The position numbers were made by a program, and so were the translations under genes. A stretch of 64,000 nucleotides of DNA from Chryseobacterium fluminis (GTDB lineage Bacteria > Bacteroidota > Bacteroidia > Flavobacteriales > Weeksellaceae): NCBI RefSeq assembly GCF_026314945.1, contig NZ_CP111121.1, positions 2,418,001 through 2,482,000 on the forward strand, written 5' to 3'. This document shows, piece by piece, positions 26,864-37,126 of the stretch; positions within the stretch are counted from its first letter, which is position 1, and every line of letters begins with the position of its first letter. The notes under the pieces were generated by a model. That model worked only from the letters and a program-made list of their open reading frames with translations, was not told the origin of the DNA and searched no databases.

Positions 26864-27615
26864 AATTTTAAAGTGTTTGTTATTGTTAATAAATACGTAA
26901 AACATTCTATGAATTAAAATTAATACATTATTTACTTAATATAATTCAAGAAATCAATGAAATAACTATTAATAGCGGGGCAAAGATAGTGATTTTGAAT
27001 ACATTAGCGTATAAAAAAAAACGATATTGATGATTGTTAAAAATAATTAATATGTATTATAATATATTATAATTTATTTTAAAGTCACCATTACAGAGCA
27101 GTGTAAGGATGATCATCAATTTATTTTTAGCCGCATGAAATAATTCCGGAAAAAATGCAAAATGAAATAACGTCTGGCAGAAGAAAAGATTTAATTGGGT
27201 GCATTTGTAAATATAAAATCAAGGTTTTCTAAACACAAAAAAATAGAGAAGAAGCCGTCTCATAATTCGCGAGGACGGCCTTTTTTATAAAATTTCCCGT
27301 ATTCTTATACGAAAATGGGGTCTGTTTAAGTAATTCTTATCCCACATCAACATTTGTGGTACACTTTCTTTATATTCCTTCGTATTGGTTTCCTAAAGTT
27401 GAGGTAACAAATCGCTTTGATAAAATCTGGTTTGAATTCCTACATTTTATTCGGGAAAAGGTAGCTCGCTCTGTAATTCACTTCGTAATGTCATAAACTT
27501 TAAACTTACCCCGATTTCAGCTAAAACGCTTAATTTCAGGGTTTGCTTTATAAATTTACGCATTAACTTACTCATATACAACAAATTAAATATTTTACGA
27601 ATATGCCTACACACA
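26864..27615. other. Long non-coding gap with a hairpin and possible relics
   Basis: AT-rich and without a supported gene. The first part should hold the promoter of the surface gene on the minus strand. At 27254-27279 there is a hairpin (GCCGTC ... GACGGC) followed by CTTTTTT on the plus strand, a terminator shape with no gene upstream. The stretch 27300-27580 has only short broken frames (the longest is a 42-codon minus frame at 27447-27575, MSKLMRKFIKQTLKL...), which may be a remnant of a lost gene. Confidence 0.5.
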
Positions 27616-27684
27616 GAGCATTAAAGCAAAAAAACCTACCATAAGTAAGTGTTCCGTCTATATTGTATTTGTGTTATTAGAATT
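27616..27684. repeat. acpH 3' end and terminator block, copy 2
   Basis: Begins GAGCATTAAAGCAAAAAAAC like the acpH gene end at 25644 and continues through GTCTATATTGTATTTGTGTTAT. There is no acpH gene before it, so it marks the edge of a tandem duplication that also produced the neighbouring surface gene. Confidence 0.75.
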
Positions 27685-27744
27685 TTTTATGCCTTGATGA
27701 TAGATATAAAAGTAAGATTTTAGAAACTTGTATATTACTTTTTA

Positions 27745-28557
27745 CTAATCTCCTATTCTGAATACCAACAGCTGGGTAGATGTTGCATTTAATGTCATTC
27801 CGGCACCAGTACAGTTACCAGACTGGCCTCTACCCAAAGATATTGGCCAAGTCCTTCCCGCAGGAAGAGTTGTAGCATAAGTTATGGTTCCTCCATGAAT
27901 TGCCACTCCACCTTCAGTATGAGAAGATGTACTGTGAACCCTCGTCGTCATTGAATTAATAGGAAAATCGACAAAATAAGAACTTATCGTACATCCTGTG
28001 CTGTTATGAGTTGCTTCGTACACTATGGTCATCTGGTAGGTCCCTGCAGGAAATGTTATTGTACTGTTCGCTGTGTTGTATGTTAATCCGGAAATTGTAT
28101 TTTTAATAACAGACATAGGAACCACCTGCGATTCTCCTGCACTTTGTGTACTTAAAAAATCATCCTGCACAGCTTCCAATCTAAATATTGCAGGATTGGG
28201 AATTGATAATGCTCCTAAAGTCCCGATATTTTTAACTACACCGCTAGGGTCAGTCACCAAAAGTTGATCTGTCGTTGTGCTCCCCGAAGTAAGTCCCTGA
28301 AGGCGCAACGGATCGGTTCCGTTAATGTGTACCTTATTGCTTGGTACTGTAGTTCCCACACCAAGATTACCTGCAGCAGATACAGATATATCGTCAGACT
28401 GTTGGGCTGTACTAGGAGTACCGGTTACCGGATTATCTTTGGCTGCATCAATATTGAAAACACCTTGCGGGTTTACTGTATTGATGCCTACTTGCGCTGT
28501 GACAGTAAGGCCAGCCCCTGTTAGGGTAATTAAAGAATAAAAAGTTTTTGATTTCAT
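27745..28557 (-). CDS. Secreted surface protein, relative of the 25754 gene
   Basis: 270 residues, signal peptide MKSKTFYSLITLTGAGLTVTA, then VGINTVNPQGVFNIDAAKDNPVTGTPS and NLGVGTTVPSNKVHINGTDPLRLQGL, the same N-terminal fibre-type units as the 25754 protein. The C-terminal half differs: a beta-rich domain (SGLTYNTANSTITFPAGTYQMTIVYEA) ending SIQLLVFRIGD-like, again jelly-roll in character. So the family swaps end domains behind a constant head. Start ATG 28557 is set by the signal peptide; the longer frame would begin upstream with no conserved sequence. Function unknown; adhesion is a guess. Confidence 0.68.
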   Translation of the reverse strand: MKSKTFYSLITLTGAGLTVTAQVGINTVNPQGVFNIDAAKDNPVTGTPSTAQQSDDISVSAAGNLGVGTTVPSNKVHINGTDPLRLQGLTSGSTTTDQLLVTDPSGVVKNIGTLGALSIPNPAIFRLEAVQDDFLSTQSAGESQVVPMSVIKNTISGLTYNTANSTITFPAGTYQMTIVYEATHNSTGCTISSYFVDFPINSMTTRVHSTSSHTEGGVAIHGGTITYATTLPAGRTWPISLGRGQSGNCTGAGMTLNATSTQLLVFRIGD

Positions 28558-28700
28558 AATGGTTATTTTAAAGTATTTTTTCACTAAACTATCAATATTG
28601 TAATTGTAATATTGTAGCTTGATTTGGTGATTTGATGAATAAAAACCTGTTAACATTCAACAAATAATAATATTTATATAAAATTAACAATGATATTAAA

Positions 28701-28708
28701 CAAATATA
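28701..28708 (-). promoter_or_regulatory. -7 promoter box upstream of the 27745 gene
   Basis: Minus-strand TATATTTG about 144 bases before the ATG. The gap 28558-28928 is otherwise AT-rich and holds no supported gene. Confidence 0.4.
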
Positions 28709-28928
28709 ATATTTTTCTACAAAAAAATCTTTTTGATGAATATTAATTTATACGAGAAGGAGTGTTGTGATTTTAATGCAATCAGTAATAATTCTAAGGG
28801 CTGGTTCATTCTGCGGTGCAATGTTCACAAGAACGTCTAAACAAAAAATTTAAAATAGAAGTGAAATTAAACATTGCAATGTTTAAATATAGGAATCAAT
28901 ATCTTTAATTATCGGGAAATCATTTGGA

Positions 28929-29784
28929 TTAATCAACCCGAACAACATTTACTATATAGCTTCCCGTAATAGGAGCTCCTGCGGTAGGTAGATCCGAAGA
29001 GCAGTAAACGTTATACCTGTTCATTCATTAAGATTATCAAAAGTTTCTGTAGGGTTTCCAACGATTACACCTGTATTATTTACTGTAATACTTATATTTC
29101 CGGTAGCTCTTATTGCACTAATGGAGGATGAATTCTGTAATTGTACGACTCCCGTACTGTTACCTGTGAGTGAACCTGAAGTTCCTGACGAGGCTTACAG
29201 TCCTTCCAGCCTCAATCGGTTTGCAGCATTAACATGTAGTTTATTCGTAGCCGCAGACGTTCCGATTCCTATATTTCCTGTTGTGGGATTAATTCTCATT
29301 CTCTCCATACGGTTTCCCCCAATAGAATTTCCTAAATAGAAATCTTCCTCGGAGCCGTTACTTGATGTGGCTCCTGTACGGACAGAACCCACAGCCCACC
29401 TGATGTAGACCCATTGTTTGTAAAACTAATAAGTGAATAATTTCCGGTTGCAAGTGCAGAAGTATTTCGTAAAGTAACGATGTCGAATTCGTTGGTTCCT
29501 GCCGTCGCATCAATGAGGTTGTACCTGTTGGCATTGACGACATAAGAGACAACATGGAGTTTCGTATCTGGAGCAGTTGTTCCTACTCCCATATTTCCCG
29601 TGGAAGTTACAATGACATCATTAGCTGCCTGAGAAGCAGAAGGAATTCCGGTACCGGGATTATCCTTAGACCCATCCACATGCCAGGTTCCCCGAGGATC
29701 CGATGTACTAATGCCTACCTGTGACTTAGCCATGCCGTTTAAGGCAAAAATCAGAGGTAAAACATAAATTTTATTCATTTTCAT
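28929..29784 (-). pseudogene. Decayed copy of the 25754 surface protein gene
   Basis: The first 130 or so codons are intact (MKMNKIYVLPLIFALNGMAKS..., then VGISTSDPRGTWHVDGSKDN) and close to the 25754 gene. A small deletion near 29400 (loss of the TNWALG equivalent) shifts the frame. The next segment (GSVRTGATSSNGSEEDFYLGN...) ends in a TAA at 29195 where the intact gene has CAG. The 3' part lacks about 245 bases, with the jelly-roll region cut from the TETFDNLNE equivalent directly to the last 20 codons. Several independent lesions show a true pseudogene, not a sequencing error. Confidence 0.85.
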
Positions 29785-29797
29785 AATAATTTGATTT

Positions 29798-29817
29798 GGT
29801 TATGGTTATGGTTATGA
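29798..29817. repeat. Short GGTTAT tandem repeat
   Basis: Three GGTTAT units, with a partial fourth, 14 bases upstream of the decayed surface gene start, in its promoter region. Confidence 0.6.
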
Positions 29818-30021
29818 TTTAAGGAAATAAAATAATTGGGTAATTGTTATTAATAAAATTAATCAATAAGCACATAAATTATTCACTAATTATTGAACAA
29901 ATATAGCTATTTAATACTAATTAGTATCAAAATACAGTAAATTATTAATATTTGTTAAAAAAAATTAATATGTCCAGACTTGAACAAATATGGAATATGA
30001 TAAGTTAATAATGTAAAATAA

Positions 30022-30059
30022 CGGATGCTGATTTTTTTATATCAAAAGATCAGCATCCG
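30022..30059 (-). terminator. Hairpin after the DUF6702 gene
   Basis: An 11-bp perfect stem CGGATGCTGAT / ATCAGCATCCG with a 16-nt T/A-rich loop, then a T-rich tail on the minus strand. The remaining gap 29785-30090 is AT-rich with nothing else visible. Confidence 0.6.
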
Positions 30060-30090
30060 AACGTAAAATAATGCTTCTGAGAAATAAATT

Positions 30091-30615
30091 TTAAAATTGC
30101 TGATACAAATACCGGTTCGGATACGTTAGTTTTTCACTTTTCCTTTTCCCGTTTACAATGATGTGAACAATATTGATCTGATCATCAAATAAATTGTACA
30201 GGAAACTTACGGCAGCTTCCACTTTCCTGGGATCTTCAACCGGTAAAGATTCCAGGTATATATTCACCGATTCCTGATCTTCTTCATATCCAATATAATT
30301 AACCTGCACAAACCTGGTATTCACCTTTAGTTTTAAATACTCTGAACAATATGCTTTTAAGGCTTCATTAAGCTGAGATCTGTATTTTGAATCATTGAAA
30401 TGGAAGGGTTTACCATACTTTTTAGATAGCCCGTCTTCTAAATCATCCAGAAAAAAGCGTCCTGTTATTTCAAACGTTTTTGATTTTGAATTGTAGTTTA
30501 TCTCTACAGAACCTACGTGATAAGGATGAAGGGTACTGGCTTTAGCGGAGCCTGGAAAACCCATCTGAAATAAAAATAAAAAGGCATAGAAAAGTGAGGT
30601 CAGTTTCAGAGACAT
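30091..30615 (-). CDS. DUF6702-like secreted protein
   Basis: 174 residues with signal peptide MSLKLTSLFYAFLFLFQMGFPGSAKA. The mature protein starts with STLHPYHVGSVEINYNSKSKTFEITGRFFLDDLEDGLSKKYGKPFHF, which is the pattern of the small Flavobacteriia family DUF6702, often found next to M1 aminopeptidase genes, as it nearly is here. Function unknown. I chose ATG 30615; the longer frame begins at a TTG that lies inside the promoter box at 30631-30638. Confidence 0.75.
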   Translation of the reverse strand: MSLKLTSLFYAFLFLFQMGFPGSAKASTLHPYHVGSVEINYNSKSKTFEITGRFFLDDLEDGLSKKYGKPFHFNDSKYRSQLNEALKAYCSEYLKLKVNTRFVQVNYIGYEEDQESVNIYLESLPVEDPRKVEAAVSFLYNLFDDQINIVHIIVNGKRKSEKLTYPNRYLYQQF

Positions 30616-30630
30616 TGAATTTATTTTAAG

Positions 30631-30638
30631 CAAATATA
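30631..30638 (-). promoter_or_regulatory. -7 promoter box for the DUF6702 gene
   Basis: Minus-strand TATATTTG, 15 bases before the ATG and directly after the T-run of the subtilase terminator, so the DUF6702 gene is transcribed on its own. Confidence 0.55.
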
Positions 30639-30667
30639 AAAAAAGTGGCAGTCATATGACCGCCACT
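30639..30667 (-). terminator. Terminator of the subtilase gene
   Basis: Stem AGTGGCGGTC / GACTGCCACT (one mismatch, loop ATAT) with a T-run on the minus strand. Confidence 0.85.
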
Positions 30668-30695
30668 CCATAATAAGATACAATAAAATTTAGTT

Positions 30696-33600
30696 TTATT
30701 CCTTGATTACTTTTTTCAGAATAGTTGTATCGTTATTAACCTTTATATTAAACAGGTACATGCCATTTACCAGTTCAGAAACATCAAGGGTATTGGAAGC
30801 AGCATTTACTTCAGCTTTTTTAATTAATTTTCCTGATGCATCAAAAATAGTTACGGCTGCTTTTTTAAATGTTCCGAGCGAGATGTTTACTTTATTTCTG
30901 GCCGGATTAGGATAAATATTGATCTGCGAAGCCAGAGCCGTTTCTGCAGTTCCTAAAGTAGTATTGGCCTTTACAAAATATCCTCCAAAACCGGTGGTCC
31001 GGAAAGTCACTTCCCAATATTTATAGGTATCATTCCAAACTACATCATCGGGATCCGGGGTAATGGTGGAAGTAAGGCCTCCTGAATAGGAAGCCACTGT
31101 TCCTACGCTCCCTAAGCTCGTTCCTGCATATTTTTCAATAACAATATTCGCTTTATTCGCCTGGTCTGTAGGGGACATCGGCAGCTTTACGGTACTGGTC
31201 TGGTTATAGGCGTCAAAATCATCCTGCTTAAAGTAAAGGGTAACTTTTCCGGTGGATGTACCGGCATTGGACTCAGGGTTGATCTCATATCTTCGGGCTA
31301 CATAGGACGGCTGAAGATTATCTGTCCAGACCTTTGATGTTATATTTCCTGCAACGGTACTTGCAGTTTCCTTTTCAATTCTGGCAATAAGCTGACAGCT
31401 GTTTGTAAAATAATTATAACCGTTGGCCACTGCAGATGTCTTGCTCTGATTGGTCGTGGCAATATTTTTTACCTCGGCAATATTTTCATATACCGTTGCT
31501 CTCATTTTCAGATCAAATACACTCGGAAGCCATGAGGTGCCATCGGCCGAAAATTTAGATCTGTCATTCAGAACAACACTTTCACCCTTTATCGCAATCC
31601 TTCCTGCCAAACCGTTAAGAACAATATAGAAGTCTTTGCCCGTTACAACCTGAAAATTAAGATCCGAAAGATCCAGGTAATTCCAGGTAAATTTTTGGGT
31701 AGCGTTCAGCCACGAAGGAATATTCTTTGTCGCTATAATATCTCCGGGATTACCATTGGCATCTACTTTTCTGATCTGAATATCTACCGGAATATTTCCC
31801 GGAATGGCAAATCCTGTCGTAAATGAGAAACCTCCCAGCTTACCCGTCAAAGCCGGTGTATAACGAACTGCCAGGGCAACATTATCCAGCGCAAAATTAT
31901 TTTCAGCATTGGCAATGATGTAAGGCTCATCATAAGTAATGGTTTCAGAATTGGATTTTATACAATTTACCTCAGCTGAAACGGCTTTATAAATATCCAG
32001 CTTTCCTGCTCCCCATCTCGCGTTAGGCACAGCTCCTGTCGCTCCGTCCTGTCTTGCGTTTATCATAAGACGGCTTTTCACCTGCGCGGCGGTAAGGGCA
32101 GGATTAGCCTGTAATAACAAAGCAACAGCACCAGCTACTCCGGGAGAAGACATGCTTGTTCCCTGGTTCCTCATGTAGTACATTCCGTCTATATTATCAC
32201 TGTCTCCTACATTGGCATCAATGGATCTGGTAGAAATTACATTTTGCCCTGACGCGGTAATCTCAGGCTTTTGAAAACCGTCTACTCTGGGACCCTCCGA
32301 ACTAAAAAAAGAAATAGATTCCTGTGGTGTCGGGGTTAAATAAGCACTTGTCGTGGAAGTCCAGCTTGCTCTTCCCATATAAGAGGCCACGGTGATAGCA
32401 TTGGAGGCGTTGCCGGGTGAGCCTACAATATATCCGTTGTCACCATTCTGCAGGGTTGTCTCAACATCCCGGCTATAAAGCCATCCGTGAGTATTAATCT
32501 GCTGCGTACCGTTATTGGTAATTTGTAACGTATAGGTGCCTTGGGCATTTATTGCAGAGCCGGCATTTCTGCTTACAATAAGCTCAATAAAGCGTTTGTT
32601 ATTATCAATATGAAGATAATTAAGCATCGTTGCCGAAAGACCACCTCCCAGAATACTGTGAGTGGTGTTCGTACCTATATTCTGTATATATTGCTGCCCG
32701 TCCGGAGCGGTCAGGGTAGCCGTTACCGGAGTCCCGTCATTGGCAAACATGATAAATGCAAACACTGAACTTGCCGAAGTATCGCTGGCAACGGTAAAGG
32801 TATAATTCTGTGAAGCATTGGGAGCGATATCTACGCTTCTGTGCATATTACTTCCATATGCATTTCCTGCTGCAATTACGACAACTCTTCCCGGACCTGA
32901 GGACGTAAAATTATTAACTGCCAACTCTTCAGGAGTTGTCCCGTCATGCGCGTGAGCCTGTGCTCCAAGACTCATATTGACAACAATAGGTCTGTTAAGG
33001 GCCGTTGCCACACTCTGGAAATAAGTCAAAGCATTAATGATGTTGGTCACCGAAAAAGATCCGTTCCCTCCTTTTACCACTACGATATCAGCTTCAGGAG
33101 CGAAGCCCTTGTGCCTTCTGTCTGCCATAGCCGCACCGTTTCCCGCTGCTGTTCCGGCTACATGCGTTCCGTGTCCGAAGATATCTGTTTCCCGGACAAA
33201 TTCGCAGGGGTACCATCCAGCTCATCTTCAATCTGCGCCCTGGTATACTCTACCCCCGTTGCAAATCCCGCTGGTGAGGTTTCAGCACCCTGTGGCGTAA
33301 GGGTCTGATCCCAAATTGAATAAATACGGCTTTTTGTCTGATCATTCAGCTTTCTGAAGTCAGGATGCTTCCAGTCTATTCCGCTATCGAGAATGCCGAC
33401 AAGAATTCCTGCTCCGTTGTAAGCTGTATTGTTCAGTGCCCCATCCTGTAACAGACTTGCTCCGGACTGTGCTCTGCTTACATCATTGTGCAGGAAGGTA
33501 AAGCTTGGCGCCATTACCGAAGTTACGTAAGGCAGCTGCATTAATTTTTCAAGATCTTCTATCCCAACCAGTGCAGTTGCAAAGCTGGGAAGTACGGTTT

Positions 33601-33922
33601 GTACCATAATTCCGTCCTGCTTTAATTTTTCCGGAGTTTTTGTATATACAATACAGGAATACATGGTCTGTGCACCTTTTGAAGTTACTACCAGATGTTT
33701 ATCGAGCTTCATCTCCGGCTTTTCAAGTTCCTTTACATTTAATCCTTTAGCAACAGCTTCTTTGTTTCTGAGTAAAATTTCGAACCGGAAATCAAGTTTT
33801 TGCACCTGCCCGAATATCAGAGACGAATAAAGCCCGACTAAAAGCAGAGCAACACTTAAAACAAGCTTCCTTCCTGAATGAAGAATGCTTACTTTTGCAG
33901 AAAGTAATTTTTTAATATTCAT
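30696..33922 (-). pseudogene. S8 subtilisin-like serine protease with T9SS sorting domain, frameshifted
   Basis: Two frames make one secreted subtilase of about 1075 residues. The upstream frame (33922 to 33158) has the signal/anchor segment LVLSVALLLVGLYSSLIFGQ, a propeptide, and the catalytic Asp motif GILVGILDSGIDWKHPDF. The downstream frame carries the catalytic His motif FGHGTHVAGTAAGNG (only readable in the second frame), the Ser motif NQGTSMSSPGVAGAVALLLQ, beta domains, and a type A T9SS tail (YPNPARNKVNISLG ... ELVNGMYLFNIKVNNDTT). The break is at about 33191-33195: CCCGG should be CCCGGG to give NLSRETDIFGHGTH. As it stands, translation stops after QISSDTERM, before the His and Ser, so no active enzyme would form. 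Confidence 0.87.
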
Positions 33923-33948
33923 ATCTTTATTTTTAAAACGCAAGTATA

Positions 33949-33956
33949 CAAATTTA
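33949..33956 (-). promoter_or_regulatory. -7 promoter box for the subtilase gene
   Basis: Minus-strand TAAATTTG (TAnnTTTG), 26 bases before the ATG at 33922. Confidence 0.5.
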
Positions 33957-34053
33957 ATTTAAAACATTATTTTGTGAAAAATTAACAAAAATTAAACAAA
34001 ATGATTAAAATTAATTTAAAAAATATACCAATTAAATACAAATATTCACATTC

Positions 34054-34632
34054 ATGACAGATTTTATATTTTATTTAAACCTAGGATGGGAACACATCAT
34101 TTCCAGGGATGCTTTAGACCACCAACTTTTTGTGCTGGCACTGATTGCAGCCTATCCTTACAGCGACTGGAAAAAAATTTTAATTTTGGTAACTGCATTT
34201 ACAATTGGGCACTCGATCACTTTGGCATTAAGCATCTTAGACGTTATACGAGTTTCATCTGCCTGGGTAGAATTTTTAATTCCTGCTACTATTGTTATTA
34301 CGTCTCTGGATAATATTGTCATGAAGAATAAGAAAAATACGCTGATGAAAATGAATTATTACCTCGCACTATTTTTCGGCTTAATCCATGGAATGGGCTT
34401 TGCCAATACAGCGAGAGTGATGATCGCCAAAAGCCAGAGTATTGCTGTTCCGCTTTTAGGATTTAATATAGGCCTGGAACTGGGGCAGATTGTCATTGTT
34501 TTCGCTATTTTAATTCTGTTATTTATTCTGCTTAAAATTTTTAAAGTCAACAGAAAAGACTGGGTGCTGTTTGTATCATCCGGGGTGTTTGCCCTGTCTC
34601 TGAAGATGGCTATCGAAAGACTTCCGTTTTAA
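34054..34632 (+). CDS. HupE/UreJ family membrane protein
   Basis: 192 residues with about six membrane segments. The N-terminal GWEHIISRDALDHQLFVLAL and FTIGHSITLALS carry the conserved His residues of the HupE/UreJ_2 family, followed by GLIHGMGFANTAR in the middle. Studied relatives move nickel or cobalt, but the flavobacterial version has no urease or hydrogenase beside it, so its substrate is open. It sits 66 bases before an M1 peptidase gene; this pairing recurs in Flavobacteriia. Confidence 0.85.
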   Translation: MTDFIFYLNLGWEHIISRDALDHQLFVLALIAAYPYSDWKKILILVTAFTIGHSITLALSILDVIRVSSAWVEFLIPATIVITSLDNIVMKNKKNTLMKMNYYLALFFGLIHGMGFANTARVMIAKSQSIAVPLLGFNIGLELGQIVIVFAILILLFILLKIFKVNRKDWVLFVSSGVFALSLKMAIERLPF

Positions 34633-34668
34633 GGGTAAAACATTTTTAAATTTTCAGCTACTTATCAT

Positions 34669-34676
34669 TATATTTG
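34669..34676 (+). promoter_or_regulatory. -7 promoter box for the M1 peptidase gene
   Basis: TATATTTG, 22 bases before the ATG. Confidence 0.5.
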
Positions 34677-34698
34677 ATCATTCTTAAATCATTTGTCT

Positions 34699-37074
34699 AT
34701 GAAACTAAAAATAACTGCATTATCAGTGTTTTTATATATAGGAACCTTTGCTCAGAACATTCAGAACAATCCGGGAAGCAACCACGGGAACAGGTTTGAA
34801 CAATTAGGAACCATTCTTCCGACTCCCAATATGTACAGAACCGCTTCCGGAGCTCCCGGGCACGGGTACTGGCAAAACAGAGCAGATTATACCATTTCTG
34901 CTTATCTGGATGAGGAAAGAAGGAATTTAAAAGGTTCCGAAACCATAACTTATTATAACAACTCGCCTGATGATCTTGATTATATCTGGCTACAACTGGA
35001 TGAAAACCAACAGTCCACTGTAAAAAAAGCAGATTTTCAGTCTTCATCCACGATTCCGAAATCCACCAGCGATCAGCAGCTGAAAGTTACAGATTTACCT
35101 GTAAAAGATAACGGATACGGCGTAAATCTTGAAAAAGTAACGGATGCCGCCGGCAAACCTCTGCCCTACACCGTTAATAAAACCATGATGCGTATCGATC
35201 TTCCTAAATCTCTGAAAAAAGGAGAAAAACTTGTATTCAAAGTTGACTGGAATTATAATATTCCCAACAGAATAAAAATGGGCGGACGTGGCGGATATGA
35301 AAATTTTGCAGAAGACGGGAATGATCTTTACACCATGACCCAATGGTATCCGCGAATGTGCGTCTACAGCGATTTTCACGGATGGCAGAATCATCAGTTT
35401 ACAGGACGCGGCGAATTTGCGTTGGTTTTCGGAAATTTTAAAGTTTCAATGAATGTTCCGGCCGATCATATTGTAGGGGGAACCGGGGAATGCAAAAACT
35501 ATGACCAGGTTCTGACGCCTGATCAGTTATCAAGATACAAAAAAGCTGAGAGCGCCGGCGAACCTATTGAAATCGTAACATTAGACGAAGCTAAAAAGGC
35601 AGAAAAAAGCCATTCGAAACAAAGAAAAACATGGAATTTTGAGGCGAATGATGTACGGGATTTTGCATGGACCTCATCCAGGAAATTTGTCTGGGACGGC
35701 ATGCGTGTGATCATTCCTGAAAACAACAATAAGGTAATGACCATGAGTTTTTATCCTAAAGAGGCCTACAATCTGTACAGAAAATATTCCACCAAAGCTG
35801 TGGCTCACACCATAAAAACCTATTCTGAATTTACGATTCCGTATCCGTACCCAGTAGCACAATCTGTGGAAGCGGCCAACGGAATGGAGTATCCGATGAT
35901 CTGCTTCAATTTCGGAAGAACAGAAAAAGACGGAACCTACTCTGAAGGTACCAAAAACGGGATGATCGGTGTTGTCATACATGAAGTGGGACACAATTTT
36001 TTCCCGATGATTGTAAATTCGGACGAAAGACAATGGAGCTGGATGGATGAAGGACTTAATACGTTCACAGAATATCTTACAGAGGAAAAGTGGGACAATA
36101 AATTCCCTTCAAAACGTGGCCCGGCATGGACGATCACAGATTATATGAAACTCCCGAAAGACCAGCTGGAGCCCATTATGAGTAATTCTGAAAATATCAT
36201 TCAGTTTGGTCCGAATGCGTATTCAAAACCCGCAACAGGTCTGAATATTCTCCGCGAAACCATCATGGGCAGAGAACTTTTTGATAAGGCTTTTAAAACC
36301 TATGCCAAGAGATGGGCCTTCAAACACCCCGAGCCTGCCGATTTTTTCAGAACGATGGAAGATGCAAGCGGTGAAGATCTGGACTGGTTCTGGAGAGGAT
36401 GGTTCTACGGAACGGATCCTGTAGATATTGCCATTGATAAAGTGACTGTCGCAGCTCCGGACCTGAATACCGTTCCGCAGGCTAAAGAAACGACCTATAC
36501 GGTAGATAAACCGTTACAGAACGAATTTGTTGACATTTCAAAAATCAGAAATAAAGAAGACCAAAGCATCAGTTTTGAAGTGGAAAAAGATAAAAGCCTT
36601 CAGGATTTTTATTATCACTATGACAGAGGACAGGAGAAGATCAATACCGATAAACTTTATACTACAAAATCGGACGAACATGAGGCCCTGGATAAGAATG
36701 ACAAGGAGAAGTTTAAAAATATAACGGCCTATCAGATCGATTTTATGAATAAAGGAGGACTTGTAATGCCCATCATTCTTGAATTTACTTTTGAAGACGG
36801 CTCAAAATTATACGATAAATCTTCGGCACAGATCTGGAGACAGAATGAGCAGAAAGTTTCCAAGACTTTTTATTTTGCTAAAAAACTGAAATCTGTTCAG
36901 CTTGATCCAATGAGGGAAACAGCGGATATCGATACCTCGAATAACTTCTGGAGCGCTGGCGGATCAGCTTCCGAAGCCTCAAAATTCCAGGTATTCAAAC
37001 AGAAGTTAAATGGTCCGGTAAGAGGCGGATCCAATGGAAAAGTAAATCCGATGCAGGCTGCAGGAAAGAAATAA
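34699..37074 (+). CDS. Secreted M1 family zinc aminopeptidase
   Basis: 791 residues. Signal peptide MKLKITALSVFLYIGTFAQ. An N-terminal beta domain is followed by the thermolysin-like catalytic domain: the substrate-binding loop reads GMEYPM (GAMEN equivalent), the zinc site is VVIHEVGHNFFPMIVNSDER with the third ligand Glu in WMDEGLNTFTEYL, 18 residues on. A helical C-terminal half and a basic tail (RGGSNGKVNPMQAAGKK) follow. No T9SS domain, so it is probably periplasmic or lipid-free secreted. It should remove N-terminal residues from peptides. Start ATG 34699 fits the signal peptide. Confidence 0.92.
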   Translation: MKLKITALSVFLYIGTFAQNIQNNPGSNHGNRFEQLGTILPTPNMYRTASGAPGHGYWQNRADYTISAYLDEERRNLKGSETITYYNNSPDDLDYIWLQLDENQQSTVKKADFQSSSTIPKSTSDQQLKVTDLPVKDNGYGVNLEKVTDAAGKPLPYTVNKTMMRIDLPKSLKKGEKLVFKVDWNYNIPNRIKMGGRGGYENFAEDGNDLYTMTQWYPRMCVYSDFHGWQNHQFTGRGEFALVFGNFKVSMNVPADHIVGGTGECKNYDQVLTPDQLSRYKKAESAGEPIEIVTLDEAKKAEKSHSKQRKTWNFEANDVRDFAWTSSRKFVWDGMRVIIPENNNKVMTMSFYPKEAYNLYRKYSTKAVAHTIKTYSEFTIPYPYPVAQSVEAANGMEYPMICFNFGRTEKDGTYSEGTKNGMIGVVIHEVGHNFFPMIVNSDERQWSWMDEGLNTFTEYLTEEKWDNKFPSKRGPAWTITDYMKLPKDQLEPIMSNSENIIQFGPNAYSKPATGLNILRETIMGRELFDKAFKTYAKRWAFKHPEPADFFRTMEDASGEDLDWFWRGWFYGTDPVDIAIDKVTVAAPDLNTVPQAKETTYTVDKPLQNEFVDISKIRNKEDQSISFEVEKDKSLQDFYYHYDRGQEKINTDKLYTTKSDEHEALDKNDKEKFKNITAYQIDFMNKGGLVMPIILEFTFEDGSKLYDKSSAQIWRQNEQKVSKTFYFAKKLKSVQLDPMRETADIDTSNNFWSAGGSASEASKFQVFKQKLNGPVRGGSNGKVNPMQAAGKK

Positions 37075-37085
37075 CATCACCGTAA

Positions 37086-37121
37086 ATAAAAAAAGAATCG
37101 CACATGCGGTTCTTTTTTATT
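37086..37121. terminator. Bidirectional terminator between M1 peptidase and response regulator
   Basis: Stem AGAATCGC / GCGGTTCT (one G-T pair) with flanking A- and T-runs. Confidence 0.85.
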
Positions 37122-37126
37122 TAATT

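Noticed and set aside
29798..29817. GGTTAT tandem repeat as the start of a CRISPR array
   Set aside because: Six-base units in direct contact with no spacers; no cas genes anywhere in the window.
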